Shown: one piece after another, positions 52,512-61,230 of the stretch | How the letters are laid out: the number at the start of each line of letters is the position of its first letter | How positions within the stretch are numbered: the first letter of the stretch is position 1 | DNA from: Actinomadura livida | GTDB lineage: Bacteria; Actinomycetota; Actinomycetes; Streptosporangiales; Streptosporangiaceae | NCBI RefSeq assembly: GCF_014648675.1 | Contig: NZ_BMRO01000005.1 | Span: 467,212 to 531,211 of the forward strand | Reading direction: 5' to 3' | Length of the DNA: 64,000 nt | The notes under the pieces: model-generated | Seen by the model: the letters and a program-made list of their open reading frames with translations, nothing else | What the model was told of the DNA's origin: nothing | Databases searched by the model: none | Translations under genes and position numbers: made by a program

Positions 52512-52901
52512 GATGCGCCTCCTTGATGGGTTCGGCTGCCATGTCCAGCATTGGATTGCGGGGGACGGCACGGGTAGTGCCCAACGTCCCGGTGCGCGGG
52601 CCCGGCCGGCCCTGCCCTCTCATCGGCGGGAGGCGGCCGGCCGCCCGTGGCGCCCACCGGTGCCATGCCCGGGCCGGCCCCGAAGATGCCCGGGCCGGCG
52701 ACGCTCGAGCAAGCCGGTCGGTTGACGGCCCGACCCGTGCCGGTCATCGCCCGAATTCCTCCAAGTACTGCTGAGCAGCACCGCTGACCTGCCGGCCGCT
52801 CGGTCCGCCGTCTCGGCAAGGCCCATTCGGGGACCGGAAGACCCCGGCCGCAGAACTCCCGCGTGACCTGGGGGTGCGTGGACGCGTGGGAAACTCTGTG
52901 T
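52512..52901. promoter_or_regulatory. Divergent intergenic region with 14-base direct repeat
   Basis: This 390-base gap between the alcohol dehydrogenase and AfsR-like genes shows no coding signal. It contains a perfect direct repeat ATGCCCGGGCCGGC at 52665-52678 and 52686-52699, with a 21-base period (two helical turns). SARP-type proteins bind direct repeats on one face of DNA, so this could be an autoregulatory site of the adjacent BTAD regulator. GGGACCGGAAGACCCC at 52834-52849 looks like a box with the wrong spacing. Confidence 0.4.
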
Positions 52902-55900
52902 GTGCAGGTAGGGGTTTTGGGGGCCTTTGAGGTTCGGGCTGGGGACGGTGGCCTGGTTCGGGTGCCGGGGGCGCGGTTGCGGGGGCTTGTCGTCGCGCTC
53001 GCGCTCAGGCCGGGGCGGGTCCTGCCGAAGGCGTCGCTCATCGACTGGATCTGGGGGGAGCGGCCGCCCGCCGATGCGGTGAACGCCCTGCAGCGGCTGG
53101 TCTCCCGGTTGCGGAAGGCGCTGCCGGACGGGGTCATCGAGGGGGACGCGGGCGGCTACCGGCTGCTGGTGGAGCCCGATGCCGTGGACGCCGTGCGTTT
53201 CGAGCGGCTGGTCGAAGAGGCCCGGGGCGCGGATGGTCCCCGGCGGGTGCGGCTGCTGCGGGAGGCGCTCGGACTGTGGCGCGGAGCAGCCATGCAGGAC
53301 GTCGGGTTGCAGGGCAGTGACGCGTTCGACGCCGCGGCAGAGCGGCTCGAAGGGTTGCGGCTGAGCGCGGTCGAGGATCGGGCCGACGCGGAGGTCGTCC
53401 TCGGGGCCGGGGCGGAGCTGGTCACCGAGCTGACCGATCTCGTGGCCGCGCATCCGCTGCGGGAGCGGCTCGCCGCCGCGCTGATGCGCGCCCTCGTGGC
53501 GGCCGGGCGCGACACCGAGGCGCTGCTGGTGTTCCAGCGCACGCGGGAGGCCCTTGCCGACGCGCTGGGCGTCGACCCCGCGCCGGAGCTGTCCGAACTG
53601 CATGTCGCGCTGCTGCGGCGCGAGCCGGGGCGGGAGCGGAACACCAACCTCCGTGCAGAGCTGACCGGCTTCATCGGGCGGGACGCCGATGTCGCCGCCG
53701 TCGCGGAGCTCGTCGCCGGGCACCGGCTCGTGACGCTGACCGGGCCGGGCGGGGCCGGGAAGACGCGATTGGCGACGGAGACCGCGCGGACGATGCTCGG
53801 CGGCCTGCCGGACGGCGCCTGGCTGGTGGAGCTCGCCGCCGTGGGCGCGGACGGGGACGTCGCGCAGGCGGCGCTCGCCGGGCTCGGCCTCCGCGACGCC
53901 CTGCTCGGCGAGGCCCCGAACGCGGAACCGGCGGACCGGTTCGTCGAGGCGATGCGCGAGCGTGCGGCGCTGCTGGTCCTGGACAACTGCGAGCACGTGA
54001 TCGAGGCGGCGGCGGTGTTCGCGCACCGGGTGCTCGGGGAGTGCCGCCGGCTGCGGATCCTGGCGACGAGCCGGGAGCCGCTCGGCATCGCCGGTGAGTC
54101 GCTGTGGCCGGTCGAGCCGCTGGGCCTGCCGGCGGAGGGCGCCGTTCCAGGGGAGATCGAGGACGCGCCGGCCGTCCGGCTGCTGCGGGACCGGGCGGGC
54201 GCCGTCCGCAAGGAGCCCGTGGGAGACGCCCGGACGATGGCGCGGGTCTGCCGGGTGCTGGACGGGATGCCGCTCGCGATCGAACTGGCCGCCGCCAGGC
54301 TCCGCACGATGTCCATGGAGCAGCTCGCCGACCGGCTCGACGACCGGTTCCGGCTGCTCACCGGCGGCAGCCGCACGGCGCTGCCGCGGCACCGGACGCT
54401 CCGCGCGATGGTCGACTGGAGCTGGGAGCTGCTCACCGTCCCCGAGCGGGCGGTGCTGCGCAGGCTCTCGGTGTTCTCCGGCGGGGCGAGCCTCGACGCG
54501 GCCGAACGGGTCTGCGCCGGGGACGGGGTGCCGCCGGAGCAGGTGCTCGACCTGCTCACCGCGCTGACCGAGAAGTCGCTGCTCATCGCCGAAGGCGGCA
54601 GGGGACCGCGTTACCGGATGCTCGGCACGATCAAGGAGTACGCCGCGCTCCGGCTGGCCGAGGCGGGCGAGACGGACCTGGCGCGCCGTGCCCATCTCGC
54701 CTGCTTCACCGAACTGGTCGAGACCGCGGAGCCGCGGCTGCGCCGTGCCGAGCAGGTGGAGTGGCTCGCGCTGCTCGACGCCGACCACGACAACATCGGC
54801 GCCGCGATGCGCGGTGCGCTCGCGGCCGGCGACGCGGCGGCGGCGATGCGGCTCGCGGCGGGCGCCGGCTGGTACTGGTACCTCGGCGGGAAGAAGACCG
54901 AGGGCATGGAGCTGATCACCGCGGCGGCCGGGACGCCGGGCGAGGTCGCCGACGAGGTCCGCGCCACCGTGTACGCGCTCGTCGTGCTGTTCGTGACGTC
55001 CGGCAGGGCAGACGAACGCCAGGCGGAGGAGTGGATCCACGAGGCGTACCGCTTCGCTCGCCGCAGCGGGTCCCGTGATCCGCTGCTGGGACTGGTCGTC
55101 CCGCTGGAGCGCATGCTGCGGGAGCCGGACGCGTTCCTGCCCGCGTGGGAGCCGCTGCTGGACAGCGAAGACCCCTGGGTGCGCGCCCTGGCCCGGCTGC
55201 ACCTCGGCAAGATGCGGATCATGCTCGGCCACGCCGGACGGGACGCCGACGCCTACCTGGAGAAGGCGCTGGCGGAGTTCCGGGCGCTCGGCGAGCGGTT
55301 CGGCATCTCCTTCGCCCTCACCGAACTGGCCGACCGCATCGCCACGCGCGGCGAGTTCGCCGCCGCGTGCGAGTACTACGAGCAGGCGGTCGCGGTCGTG
55401 ACCGAGATCGGTGCCATCGAGGACGTCATCAGGATGCGGGCACGGCAGGCGCAGCTGTACTGGCTGCTGGGCGACGAGGACAGGGCCGGAGCCGCCATCG
55501 CCGAGGCGGAACGATGCGCCGACCGCGTCACCTGGCCGGACGCGCTGGCGGAGCTGGCCTTCGCGAAAGCGGAACTGGCCCGCTGGGGCGGCGACGCCGC
55601 GGAGGCCCGGCGCCAGATGGACGTCGCGACGACGGTGCTGGGCGACAACGCGCAACGGGCGGGCATCCGCGCGGTGCGGCACGACCTGATGGGATACCTC
55701 GCCCAGGACCTCACCGAGTCCCGCGAGCACCGCGCCGCCGCCTGCCGGGCCGCGGCGGAGGCGGGCCACGCACCGCTGATCGCGCAGATCCTCATCGGGC
55801 TCGCGGACCTGGCGCTGCGCAGCGCACGGCATGAGCAGGCCGCGCGGCTGCTCGCGGCGAGCACCCGCATGCGCGGCCTGCCGGACCGGTGCCACCCCGA

Positions 55901-56021
55901 CCTGGCCCGGATCGAGCAGACCGCGCGGAACCGCCTCGGCGACGCGGCGTTCGCCGAGGCGGCCCGGGAGGGCGCGGAGACGGACTGGCACCGGCTGGCC
56001 GAGGTCACGCTCGCTTCGTGA
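52902..56021 (+). CDS. AfsR-like transcriptional regulator (winged helix, BTAD, NTPase, TPR)
   Basis: A 1039-residue regulator. Residues about 1-95 form a SARP winged helix (VGVLGAFEVRAGDGGLVRVP; VNALQRLVSRLRKALPDGVI), 100-245 the BTAD domain (FERLVEEARGADGPRRVRLL to ALADALGVDPAPELSELHVA), then an NTPase module with P-loop LTGPGGAGKTRLATETA (about 282-298), Walker B LLVLDNCEHVIEAAAVFAHR and the arm ILATSREPLGIAGESLWPV. The C-terminal half is made of tetratricopeptide-like helices. This is the AfsR/NB-ARC type. The GTG at 52902 starts MQVGVLGAFEV; a further GTG at 52863 would add 13 residues. It ends 17 bases into the convergent ABC permease gene. Confidence 0.88.
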   Translation: MQVGVLGAFEVRAGDGGLVRVPGARLRGLVVALALRPGRVLPKASLIDWIWGERPPADAVNALQRLVSRLRKALPDGVIEGDAGGYRLLVEPDAVDAVRFERLVEEARGADGPRRVRLLREALGLWRGAAMQDVGLQGSDAFDAAAERLEGLRLSAVEDRADAEVVLGAGAELVTELTDLVAAHPLRERLAAALMRALVAAGRDTEALLVFQRTREALADALGVDPAPELSELHVALLRREPGRERNTNLRAELTGFIGRDADVAAVAELVAGHRLVTLTGPGGAGKTRLATETARTMLGGLPDGAWLVELAAVGADGDVAQAALAGLGLRDALLGEAPNAEPADRFVEAMRERAALLVLDNCEHVIEAAAVFAHRVLGECRRLRILATSREPLGIAGESLWPVEPLGLPAEGAVPGEIEDAPAVRLLRDRAGAVRKEPVGDARTMARVCRVLDGMPLAIELAAARLRTMSMEQLADRLDDRFRLLTGGSRTALPRHRTLRAMVDWSWELLTVPERAVLRRLSVFSGGASLDAAERVCAGDGVPPEQVLDLLTALTEKSLLIAEGGRGPRYRMLGTIKEYAALRLAEAGETDLARRAHLACFTELVETAEPRLRRAEQVEWLALLDADHDNIGAAMRGALAAGDAAAAMRLAAGAGWYWYLGGKKTEGMELITAAAGTPGEVADEVRATVYALVVLFVTSGRADERQAEEWIHEAYRFARRSGSRDPLLGLVVPLERMLREPDAFLPAWEPLLDSEDPWVRALARLHLGKMRIMLGHAGRDADAYLEKALAEFRALGERFGISFALTELADRIATRGEFAAACEYYEQAVAVVTEIGAIEDVIRMRARQAQLYWLLGDEDRAGAAIAEAERCADRVTWPDALAELAFAKAELARWGGDAAEARRQMDVATTVLGDNAQRAGIRAVRHDLMGYLAQDLTESREHRAAACRAAAEAGHAPLIAQILIGLADLALRSARHEQAARLLAASTRMRGLPDRCHPDLARIEQTARNRLGDAAFAEAAREGAETDWHRLAEVTLAS

Positions 56022-56754
56022 ACGTGGCGGACGCCCACAGGTACCCGACGAGACCCAGCGCGGCGCACCAGGCGACGGCGGCGGTGAGGTCGCCGGTGTC
56101 CGGTGACCCGTTGAGGAGCCCGCGCAGCGTCTCGATGATCGGCGTGAAGGGCTGGTACTCCGCGAACTGCCGGACGCCCGGCCCCATCTTCTCCGCCGGG
56201 ACGATCGCGCTGCTGAAGAACGGCAGCATGACCAGCGGAACGGCCGCCATGCCCGCCGTCTCCGGTGTCTTGGCCGCCAATCCCAGCGCGACCGTCAGCC
56301 AGCCCGCCGCGAACCCGAGCAGGACCACGACGCCGACGACCCCGAGCCAATCGAGAAGACTCGCCGAAGGGCTGAACCCCAGCAGAAAGGCGACGCCCAG
56401 CAGCGCCGCGATGGCGACGAGATTGGTCAGCACGCTGGCGACGACATGGCCGTTCAGGACCGCGGCGCGGGAGACGTCCATGACCTTGAACCGGTTGATG
56501 ATGCCCTTCGTCATGTCGGAGTTCACCGACGTGGCGGTGGCGCCCAGCCCGTAGCAGACGGCCAGCAGCATCAGCCCCGGCGTCGCGTAGTCGATGTAGT
56601 CGACGCCGACGTCGAAGGCGTCCCCGAGCATGTACACGAACATGAACATCAGCACGATCGGCATCAGGATCGCGTTGAACACCGAGGTGGGATTCCGGGC
56701 GATGTGCTTGAAGTCGCGGCGCAGCATCACCAGCGAGTGGGATCGGACGCTCAT
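56005..56754 (-). CDS. ABC-2 type transporter permease (DrrB-like)
   Basis: A 249-residue membrane protein with six helices. It has the DrrB-type opening LVMLRRDFKHIARNPTSVFN (about 8-27), MPIVLMFMFVYMLGDAFDVG, GLMLLAVCYGLGATATSVNS (about 60-79), and GMAAVPLVMLPFFSSAIVPA with QFAEYQPFTPIIETLRGLL. GTG or ATG at 56754 overlaps the ATPase stop by four bases, so the pair is coupled. It likely exports a hydrophobic compound or antibiotic. The stop overlaps the end of the AfsR-like gene, a possible local regulator. Confidence 0.9.
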   Translation of the reverse strand: MSVRSHSLVMLRRDFKHIARNPTSVFNAILMPIVLMFMFVYMLGDAFDVGVDYIDYATPGLMLLAVCYGLGATATSVNSDMTKGIINRFKVMDVSRAAVLNGHVVASVLTNLVAIAALLGVAFLLGFSPSASLLDWLGVVGVVVLLGFAAGWLTVALGLAAKTPETAGMAAVPLVMLPFFSSAIVPAEKMGPGVRQFAEYQPFTPIIETLRGLLNGSPDTGDLTAAVAWCAALGLVGYLWASATFTKRA

Positions 56755-57686
56755 TTCGCGGCCTCCGTGGTGTGGCCCGTCAGGGCGAGGAAAACGTCGT
56801 CGAGGTCGGGCGTGTGGACGGAGAACTTCTCGGCGCTGAGCGAGGCCGCATCGAGCCTTTCCAGTACCAGCCGGAGCGATTTCGTCCCGCCGTCACTGGG
56901 AATCCGCAGGGTCAATGCGTCGTCGTCCCGGACGGAGCCGTCGAAGAGCCGCGCGGCCGCGTCGAGCTCGGAGACGCCGGTGAACCGGAGCCGGACGTGC
57001 GTCCCGGGAATCCGGGCCTTGAGCTCGTCCGGGGTGCCCTGGGCGACCAGGCGCCCCCGGTCGAGGACCGCGACCCGGTCGGCGAGCTGGTCGGCCTCCT
57101 CCAGGTACTGCGTGGTGAGGAAGACGGTCACCCCGCCGGCCACCAGCTCCCGGACGATCGACCACATCGTCCGGCGGCTGCGCGGGTCGAGCCCCGTCGT
57201 CGGCTCGTCCAGGAAGACGATCCGCGGGTCCCCGACCAGCGTCATCGCCAGGTCCAGCCGCCGCCGCATACCCCCCGAATAGGTGGACACCGGCTTCCGC
57301 GCCGACTCCACCAGATCGAAGCGCTCCAGCAGCTCCGCGGCGAGCTTCCCACCACCGGCGGACCTCCGACTGAGATCCACCATCAGCTGCAGGTTCTCCT
57401 GCCCTGTCAGCAGCTCGTCCACCGCCGCGAACTGCCCGGTGACCCCGATCGCGGCCCGCACCGCCTTAGCCTCGCGAGCGACATCATGACCGCCCACGAG
57501 CACCGTCCCGCCGTCCGCCCCGACCAACGTGGTCAACACGTTGACCGTGGTCGTCTTACCGGCCCCATTGGGCCCGAGCAGCGAAAAGACCGACCCCGCG
57601 GCGACCTCGAAGTCGATCCCGTCGAGCACGACCTTGTCGCCGTACGCCTTGCGCAGTCCCGATACGGAAATTGCCGAACTAGTCAT
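56751..57686 (-). CDS. ABC transporter ATP-binding protein (DrrA-like)
   Basis: A 311-residue ATPase of the drug-export (DrrA/CcmA) group. Walker A is LLGPNGAGKTTTVNVLTTL (about 37-55), the signature YSGGMRRRLDLAMTLVGDP (about 136-154), Walker B IVFLDEPTTGLDPRSRRTMW (about 156-175), and the DrrA-type C-terminal domain (about 230-311) with VHTPDLDDVFLALTGHTTE, a motif of this subgroup. ATG at 57686. Coupled to the permease by a four-base overlap. Confidence 0.92.
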   Translation of the reverse strand: MTSSAISVSGLRKAYGDKVVLDGIDFEVAAGSVFSLLGPNGAGKTTTVNVLTTLVGADGGTVLVGGHDVAREAKAVRAAIGVTGQFAAVDELLTGQENLQLMVDLSRRSAGGGKLAAELLERFDLVESARKPVSTYSGGMRRRLDLAMTLVGDPRIVFLDEPTTGLDPRSRRTMWSIVRELVAGGVTVFLTTQYLEEADQLADRVAVLDRGRLVAQGTPDELKARIPGTHVRLRFTGVSELDAAARLFDGSVRDDDALTLRIPSDGGTKSLRLVLERLDAASLSAEKFSVHTPDLDDVFLALTGHTTEAAK

Positions 57687-57810
57687 GGCCCTACCGTCCA
57701 GGAAGCCCCTGTCACCCGCCTGACACGCCCCTGACACGGCCCCCTCAACGGCCGGAACTAAGACTCGGCGGCCCGGAACACCCGCGCCCAGCACTGATCG
57801 TAGGTGTGGG

Positions 57811-59478
57811 TCAGAGGAGGGAGATTAGGAGGAAGAGGGCTAGGAGTAGGGCTACCCATAGGACCATCACGTCTGTTGTCCAGGACGCCGTTTGCAGGGG
57901 GCGGGTGCTGGACGAGGTGAGGCGGCCGGCCCGTGCGTGCAGGGGGGCGGTCGCGTCCCGTAGGCGGGTCAGGCCGGTGACGCTCGTGCGCCAGAGGCGG
58001 GGTAGGAGGCGGCGGTAGATCACGTCGGCGTCCAGGTTCACCGAGGGCAGTTCTGGCGGGTAGAGGCCGGTCCGCATGAGGACGGTGAACGCCATCGACG
58101 CGAGCAGCAGGAGCTGCACCTGGTTGATGACGTGCGAAGTCGTGTAGGCCGAGTAGTCCATCTCGTACGGGAGCAGGCCGTAGAGGAGGTTCGGCGCCAC
58201 GCCGATGAGGATGGACCCGGCCGCGGCGAGGCCCATGGCGACGCGCATGTTCAGCGGGGCCTCGGCGACCCGGTGTCCCCGGTCGTGCGCGAAGAAGGAG
58301 AAGAAGGGGATCTTGATTCCGGCGTGGTGGAAGACGCCGGCCGAGGCGAACAGCAGGAGCAGCCAGACGATCGTGCGGTGCTCCTCGGCGACGGCCTCCA
58401 TGATGATCGACTTGGTGGCGAAGCCGGAGAACAGCGGGAACGCGGAGATCGACGCGGCGCCGATGACGCACAGCACCATGGTCTGCGGCATCGACTTGTA
58501 GAGCCCGCCGAGCTCCGACCCCTTGGCCGTCCCCGTGCGCAGGAGGACGGCGCCCATGCTCATGAACAGCAGGCCCTTGAACAGGATGTCGGCGAACGCG
58601 TGGGCGGCGGCGCCGTTGACGCCCAGGGTGCCGCCGACGCCGACCGCCGCGACCATGAAGCCGAGCTGGTTGATCATGCTGTAGGCGAGGACGCGGCGCA
58701 GGTCGTTCTCGATCACCGCGTAGAAGATCGGGAAGCAGGCCATGACCACGCCGACCCAGACCAGCTCCCCGGTGCCGGGGAAGCCGCGCGCCAGCACGTA
58801 GACGGCGAACTTGGTCGTGAACGCCGACAGCGCCACGGTCCCGACGATCGTGGCCTCGGGGTAGGTGTCGGTCAGCCAGGCGTGCAGGATCGGGAAGGCG
58901 CACTTGATCCCGACGGCCAGCAGGATCAGCAGCCCGCCCGCACTGGACGCGCCGATGAACCCGAACTCCAGCCCGCCCCCGGCGTTGACGTGCAGGACGA
59001 TCCCGCCCAGCATCAGCAGTCCCGAGGCGACCTGCGCGACGAGGTAGCGCATCCCCGCCCGGTAGGCCCGTTCGGTGCGCTGCGCCCAGATCAGGAACAC
59101 CGACGACAACCCGGCCAGTTCCCAGAAGACGAACAGCGTGATCAGGTCGCCGGCGAGCGCCCCGCCGACCGCGGACGACGCGTAGATGGGGATGACGGTC
59201 TGCTGCAACGCGTCCCGCAGGTGCAGCGCGTAGACCATGGAGATGAGGGCCGCGGCGAGGAAGGCCGTCGCGAAGATCCGCGCGAGGGCGTCCACCCGCA
59301 GCGTCTCCAGCTGGAGGCCGAGGATCTCGAAGCTCCCGTGGACGCCTTCGGGCAGCGTCCACAGCGCGGCGAGCGCGGCGGGGGCGAGCAGCATCATCCA
59401 CACCGCGCGCAGCCGGCCGCGCAGCAGCGGGATGGGCAGCGCGCCCGCGATGAGCAGCAGCGCCGGGTTAATCGTCAT
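57811..59478 (-). CDS. Cation/proton antiporter subunit, third NuoL/M/N-like protein
   Basis: A 555-residue membrane protein with about fourteen helices. It has a proton_antipo_M domain (about 110-410) with the key residues in ITLFVFWELAGLSSVFLIWA (Glu), GIKCAFPILHAWLTDTYPEA (Lys), and a central helix pair LAYSMINQLGFMVAAVGVGG. An extended C-terminal segment (about 450-555) has two further helices and an Arg-rich loop. Start ATG at 59478 overlaps the 91-residue gene by 11 bases. It is the last gene of the Mrp/Mbh-like operon. Antiporter and respiratory roles cannot be told apart from sequence. Confidence 0.88.
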   Translation of the reverse strand: MTINPALLLIAGALPIPLLRGRLRAVWMMLLAPAALAALWTLPEGVHGSFEILGLQLETLRVDALARIFATAFLAAALISMVYALHLRDALQQTVIPIYASSAVGGALAGDLITLFVFWELAGLSSVFLIWAQRTERAYRAGMRYLVAQVASGLLMLGGIVLHVNAGGGLEFGFIGASSAGGLLILLAVGIKCAFPILHAWLTDTYPEATIVGTVALSAFTTKFAVYVLARGFPGTGELVWVGVVMACFPIFYAVIENDLRRVLAYSMINQLGFMVAAVGVGGTLGVNGAAAHAFADILFKGLLFMSMGAVLLRTGTAKGSELGGLYKSMPQTMVLCVIGAASISAFPLFSGFATKSIIMEAVAEEHRTIVWLLLLFASAGVFHHAGIKIPFFSFFAHDRGHRVAEAPLNMRVAMGLAAAGSILIGVAPNLLYGLLPYEMDYSAYTTSHVINQVQLLLLASMAFTVLMRTGLYPPELPSVNLDADVIYRRLLPRLWRTSVTGLTRLRDATAPLHARAGRLTSSSTRPLQTASWTTDVMVLWVALLLALFLLISLL

Positions 59479-59743
59479 CGCCGGACCGCTCGTAGTAGTC
59501 CTCGGGACGCATCAGGACCCGCCGCAGCTCCTTCGCCACCAGCACCAGGGTCACGCTGCCGAGGAAGCCGTACAGGGCGTAGAAGCCGAAGGTGTTCTCG
59601 ATGCCGAAGTGCGGATCCTTGGTGTAGAGCAGGTCGGCGAGGAACACCAGCGCGCACAGGACGTAGAGGCCGCGGACGACGCGGTCCACGTTGCGCGGTT
59701 CGTCCAGCCAACGACGATCATCGTTCACGGGGTCGTCTTTCAT
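59468..59743 (-). CDS. 91-residue two-helix membrane protein in antiporter operon
   Basis: A small protein with a polar N-terminus (KDDPVNDDRRWLDEPRNVDR), helix 1 VVRGLYVLCALVFLADLLYT (about 22-41), helix 2 FGFYALYGFLGSVTLVLVAK (about 51-70), and an acidic, charged tail ELRRVLMRPEDYYERSGDDD. ATG at 59743 overlaps the preceding antiporter gene by four bases and its end overlaps the next by 11 bases, so it is clearly expressed as part of the operon. I do not recognise it; it is not MrpE, F or G. It may be an assembly or accessory subunit. Confidence 0.8.
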   Translation of the reverse strand: MKDDPVNDDRRWLDEPRNVDRVVRGLYVLCALVFLADLLYTKDPHFGIENTFGFYALYGFLGSVTLVLVAKELRRVLMRPEDYYERSGDDD

Positions 59744-61230
59744 GGTGACTCCAGGACCTCGTTGAGCGGGGCGATGACCGCGTCGGCCCCGATGAACAGG
59801 GCCAAGCAGGCCAGGGCGGTGAGGACGAGCGGCACCACCAGCGTCCAGGCGGCCTCCCGATGACCGCTCTCGGCGGGCGGCCGGAAGAACGCCCGCACCG
59901 GGATCGGCACCAGGTAGGCCAGCGACAGCAGCGTCCCCGCCAGCAGGACCGCGAGCATGGCGGTCTGCCCGGCGTCGGCCGCGCCGAGCAGCAGCAGCCA
60001 CTTGCTCCACGTGCCGCCCAGCGGCGGCAGCCCGAGGATGGAGACGGACGCGACGAGGAAGGCCCCGAACGTCCAGGGCATCGCGCGGCCGAGCCCGTCC
60101 AGCTGGCTCACCTGGGTCAGGTTCGTCGCGGTGTAGACGGCCCCCGCGCAGAAGAACAGGGTGATCTTGGCCGCGGCGTGGTTCGCGATGTGCAGCGCGC
60201 CCCCGGCCGCCGCGATGTCGTTGGCCAGCGTGGCGGCGAGGACGATGTAGGCGAGCTGGCTCACGGTCGAGTACGCCAGCCGCTCCTTGAGGTTGTCCCG
60301 GGTGACCGCGACGAGCCCCGCGCCGATCAGCGTGACCGCCGCGACCCACATCATCGGCTCGGCGGCCCCGGTGACGTCGAGGGTGTCGAGGCCGAACACG
60401 TAGATCGCGACCTTGAGCACCGTGAAGACGCCCGCCTTGACCACCGCGACCGCGTGCAGCAGGGCCGACACCGGCGTCGGCGCCACCATCGCTCCGGGCA
60501 GCCAGCGGTGGAAGGGGAACAGCGCGGCCTTCCCGATGCCGAACAGGTAGAGCGCGAACAGCAGGGTCAGCGTGGCCGTCCCGGCCGTGCCCGCGAGGAT
60601 GCCCCCGGGCGCGAAGTCCGTCGTCCCGGCGAGGACGGCCGTCCAGACGATGGCGGGCAGCAGCAGCCCGATCGACGTGGTCAGCAGGAGGCCGAGGTAG
60701 ATGCGTCCGCCCCGTTTGGCCTGCTCGTTGCCCGAATGCGCGACCAGCGGCCAGGTCGACAGCGTCAGCACCTCGTAGCCGATGAACAGCGTCGCCAGGT
60801 TCCCGGAGAAGGCGATCCACAGCGAAGCCGCGATGGCGAGGGCGAAGAAGAAGTAGAAGCGGGTCTGCTGGCGCTGCAGGTTGCCGCGCATGTAGCCGAT
60901 CGCGTACAGCGTCGTGACCGGCCACAGCAGCCCGGCGACGGTCGCGAACAGCAGGCCGAGCGGCTCCAGCTCGAACACCAGCGAGATGCCCGGCAGCCAG
61001 TCCCACAGCCGGAGCGTCAGCCCGTCGTTCGCGACCGGCCACAGCGAGAGCATCAGCGCCGCCGTCGCCACGCCCGCGACCAGCGACGCCGCCTCCCGCA
61101 GGTTGGGACGGCGCCGGAGGGCGACCACCGCCAGGCCGCCGAGCAGCGGAACCGCGATCGTGACCGGCAGGGCGAGCGCGGCGCCGGGGGAGAGCCAGCC
61201 CGCGGCCTCGAACGCGGCCGGGGCGCTCAC
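59740..61230 (-). CDS. Cation/proton antiporter subunit, second NuoL/M/N-like protein
   Basis: A 496-residue, about fourteen-helix protein. Conserved proton-path signatures are NLATLFIGYEVLTLSTWPLV with Glu (about 130-149), LFPFHRWLPGAMVAPTPVSA (about 210-229, Lys region), LLHAVAVVKAGVFTVLKVAI and RLAYSTVSQLAYIVLAATLA. It resembles MrpD/NuoM. GTG at 61230 overlaps the stop of the previous MrpD gene (GTGA). Three such subunits in one operon recall Mbh/Mbx-type modules more than a classical seven-gene Mrp. Confidence 0.88.
   Translation of the reverse strand: MSAPAAFEAAGWLSPGAALALPVTIAVPLLGGLAVVALRRRPNLREAASLVAGVATAALMLSLWPVANDGLTLRLWDWLPGISLVFELEPLGLLFATVAGLLWPVTTLYAIGYMRGNLQRQQTRFYFFFALAIAASLWIAFSGNLATLFIGYEVLTLSTWPLVAHSGNEQAKRGGRIYLGLLLTTSIGLLLPAIVWTAVLAGTTDFAPGGILAGTAGTATLTLLFALYLFGIGKAALFPFHRWLPGAMVAPTPVSALLHAVAVVKAGVFTVLKVAIYVFGLDTLDVTGAAEPMMWVAAVTLIGAGLVAVTRDNLKERLAYSTVSQLAYIVLAATLANDIAAAGGALHIANHAAAKITLFFCAGAVYTATNLTQVSQLDGLGRAMPWTFGAFLVASVSILGLPPLGGTWSKWLLLLGAADAGQTAMLAVLLAGTLLSLAYLVPIPVRAFFRPPAESGHREAAWTLVVPLVLTALACLALFIGADAVIAPLNEVLESP

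Noticed and set aside
52834..52849. DosR-like box upstream of the alcohol dehydrogenase
   Set aside because: GGGACCGGAAGACCCC has a 5-base or longer centre and lacks the GGACCTTCG core shared by the four accepted boxes.
52620..55991. Minus-strand frame of over 1100 codons opposite the AfsR-like gene
   Set aside because: Shadow frame: the plus strand has clear SARP, BTAD, P-loop and TPR motifs and normal codon bias.
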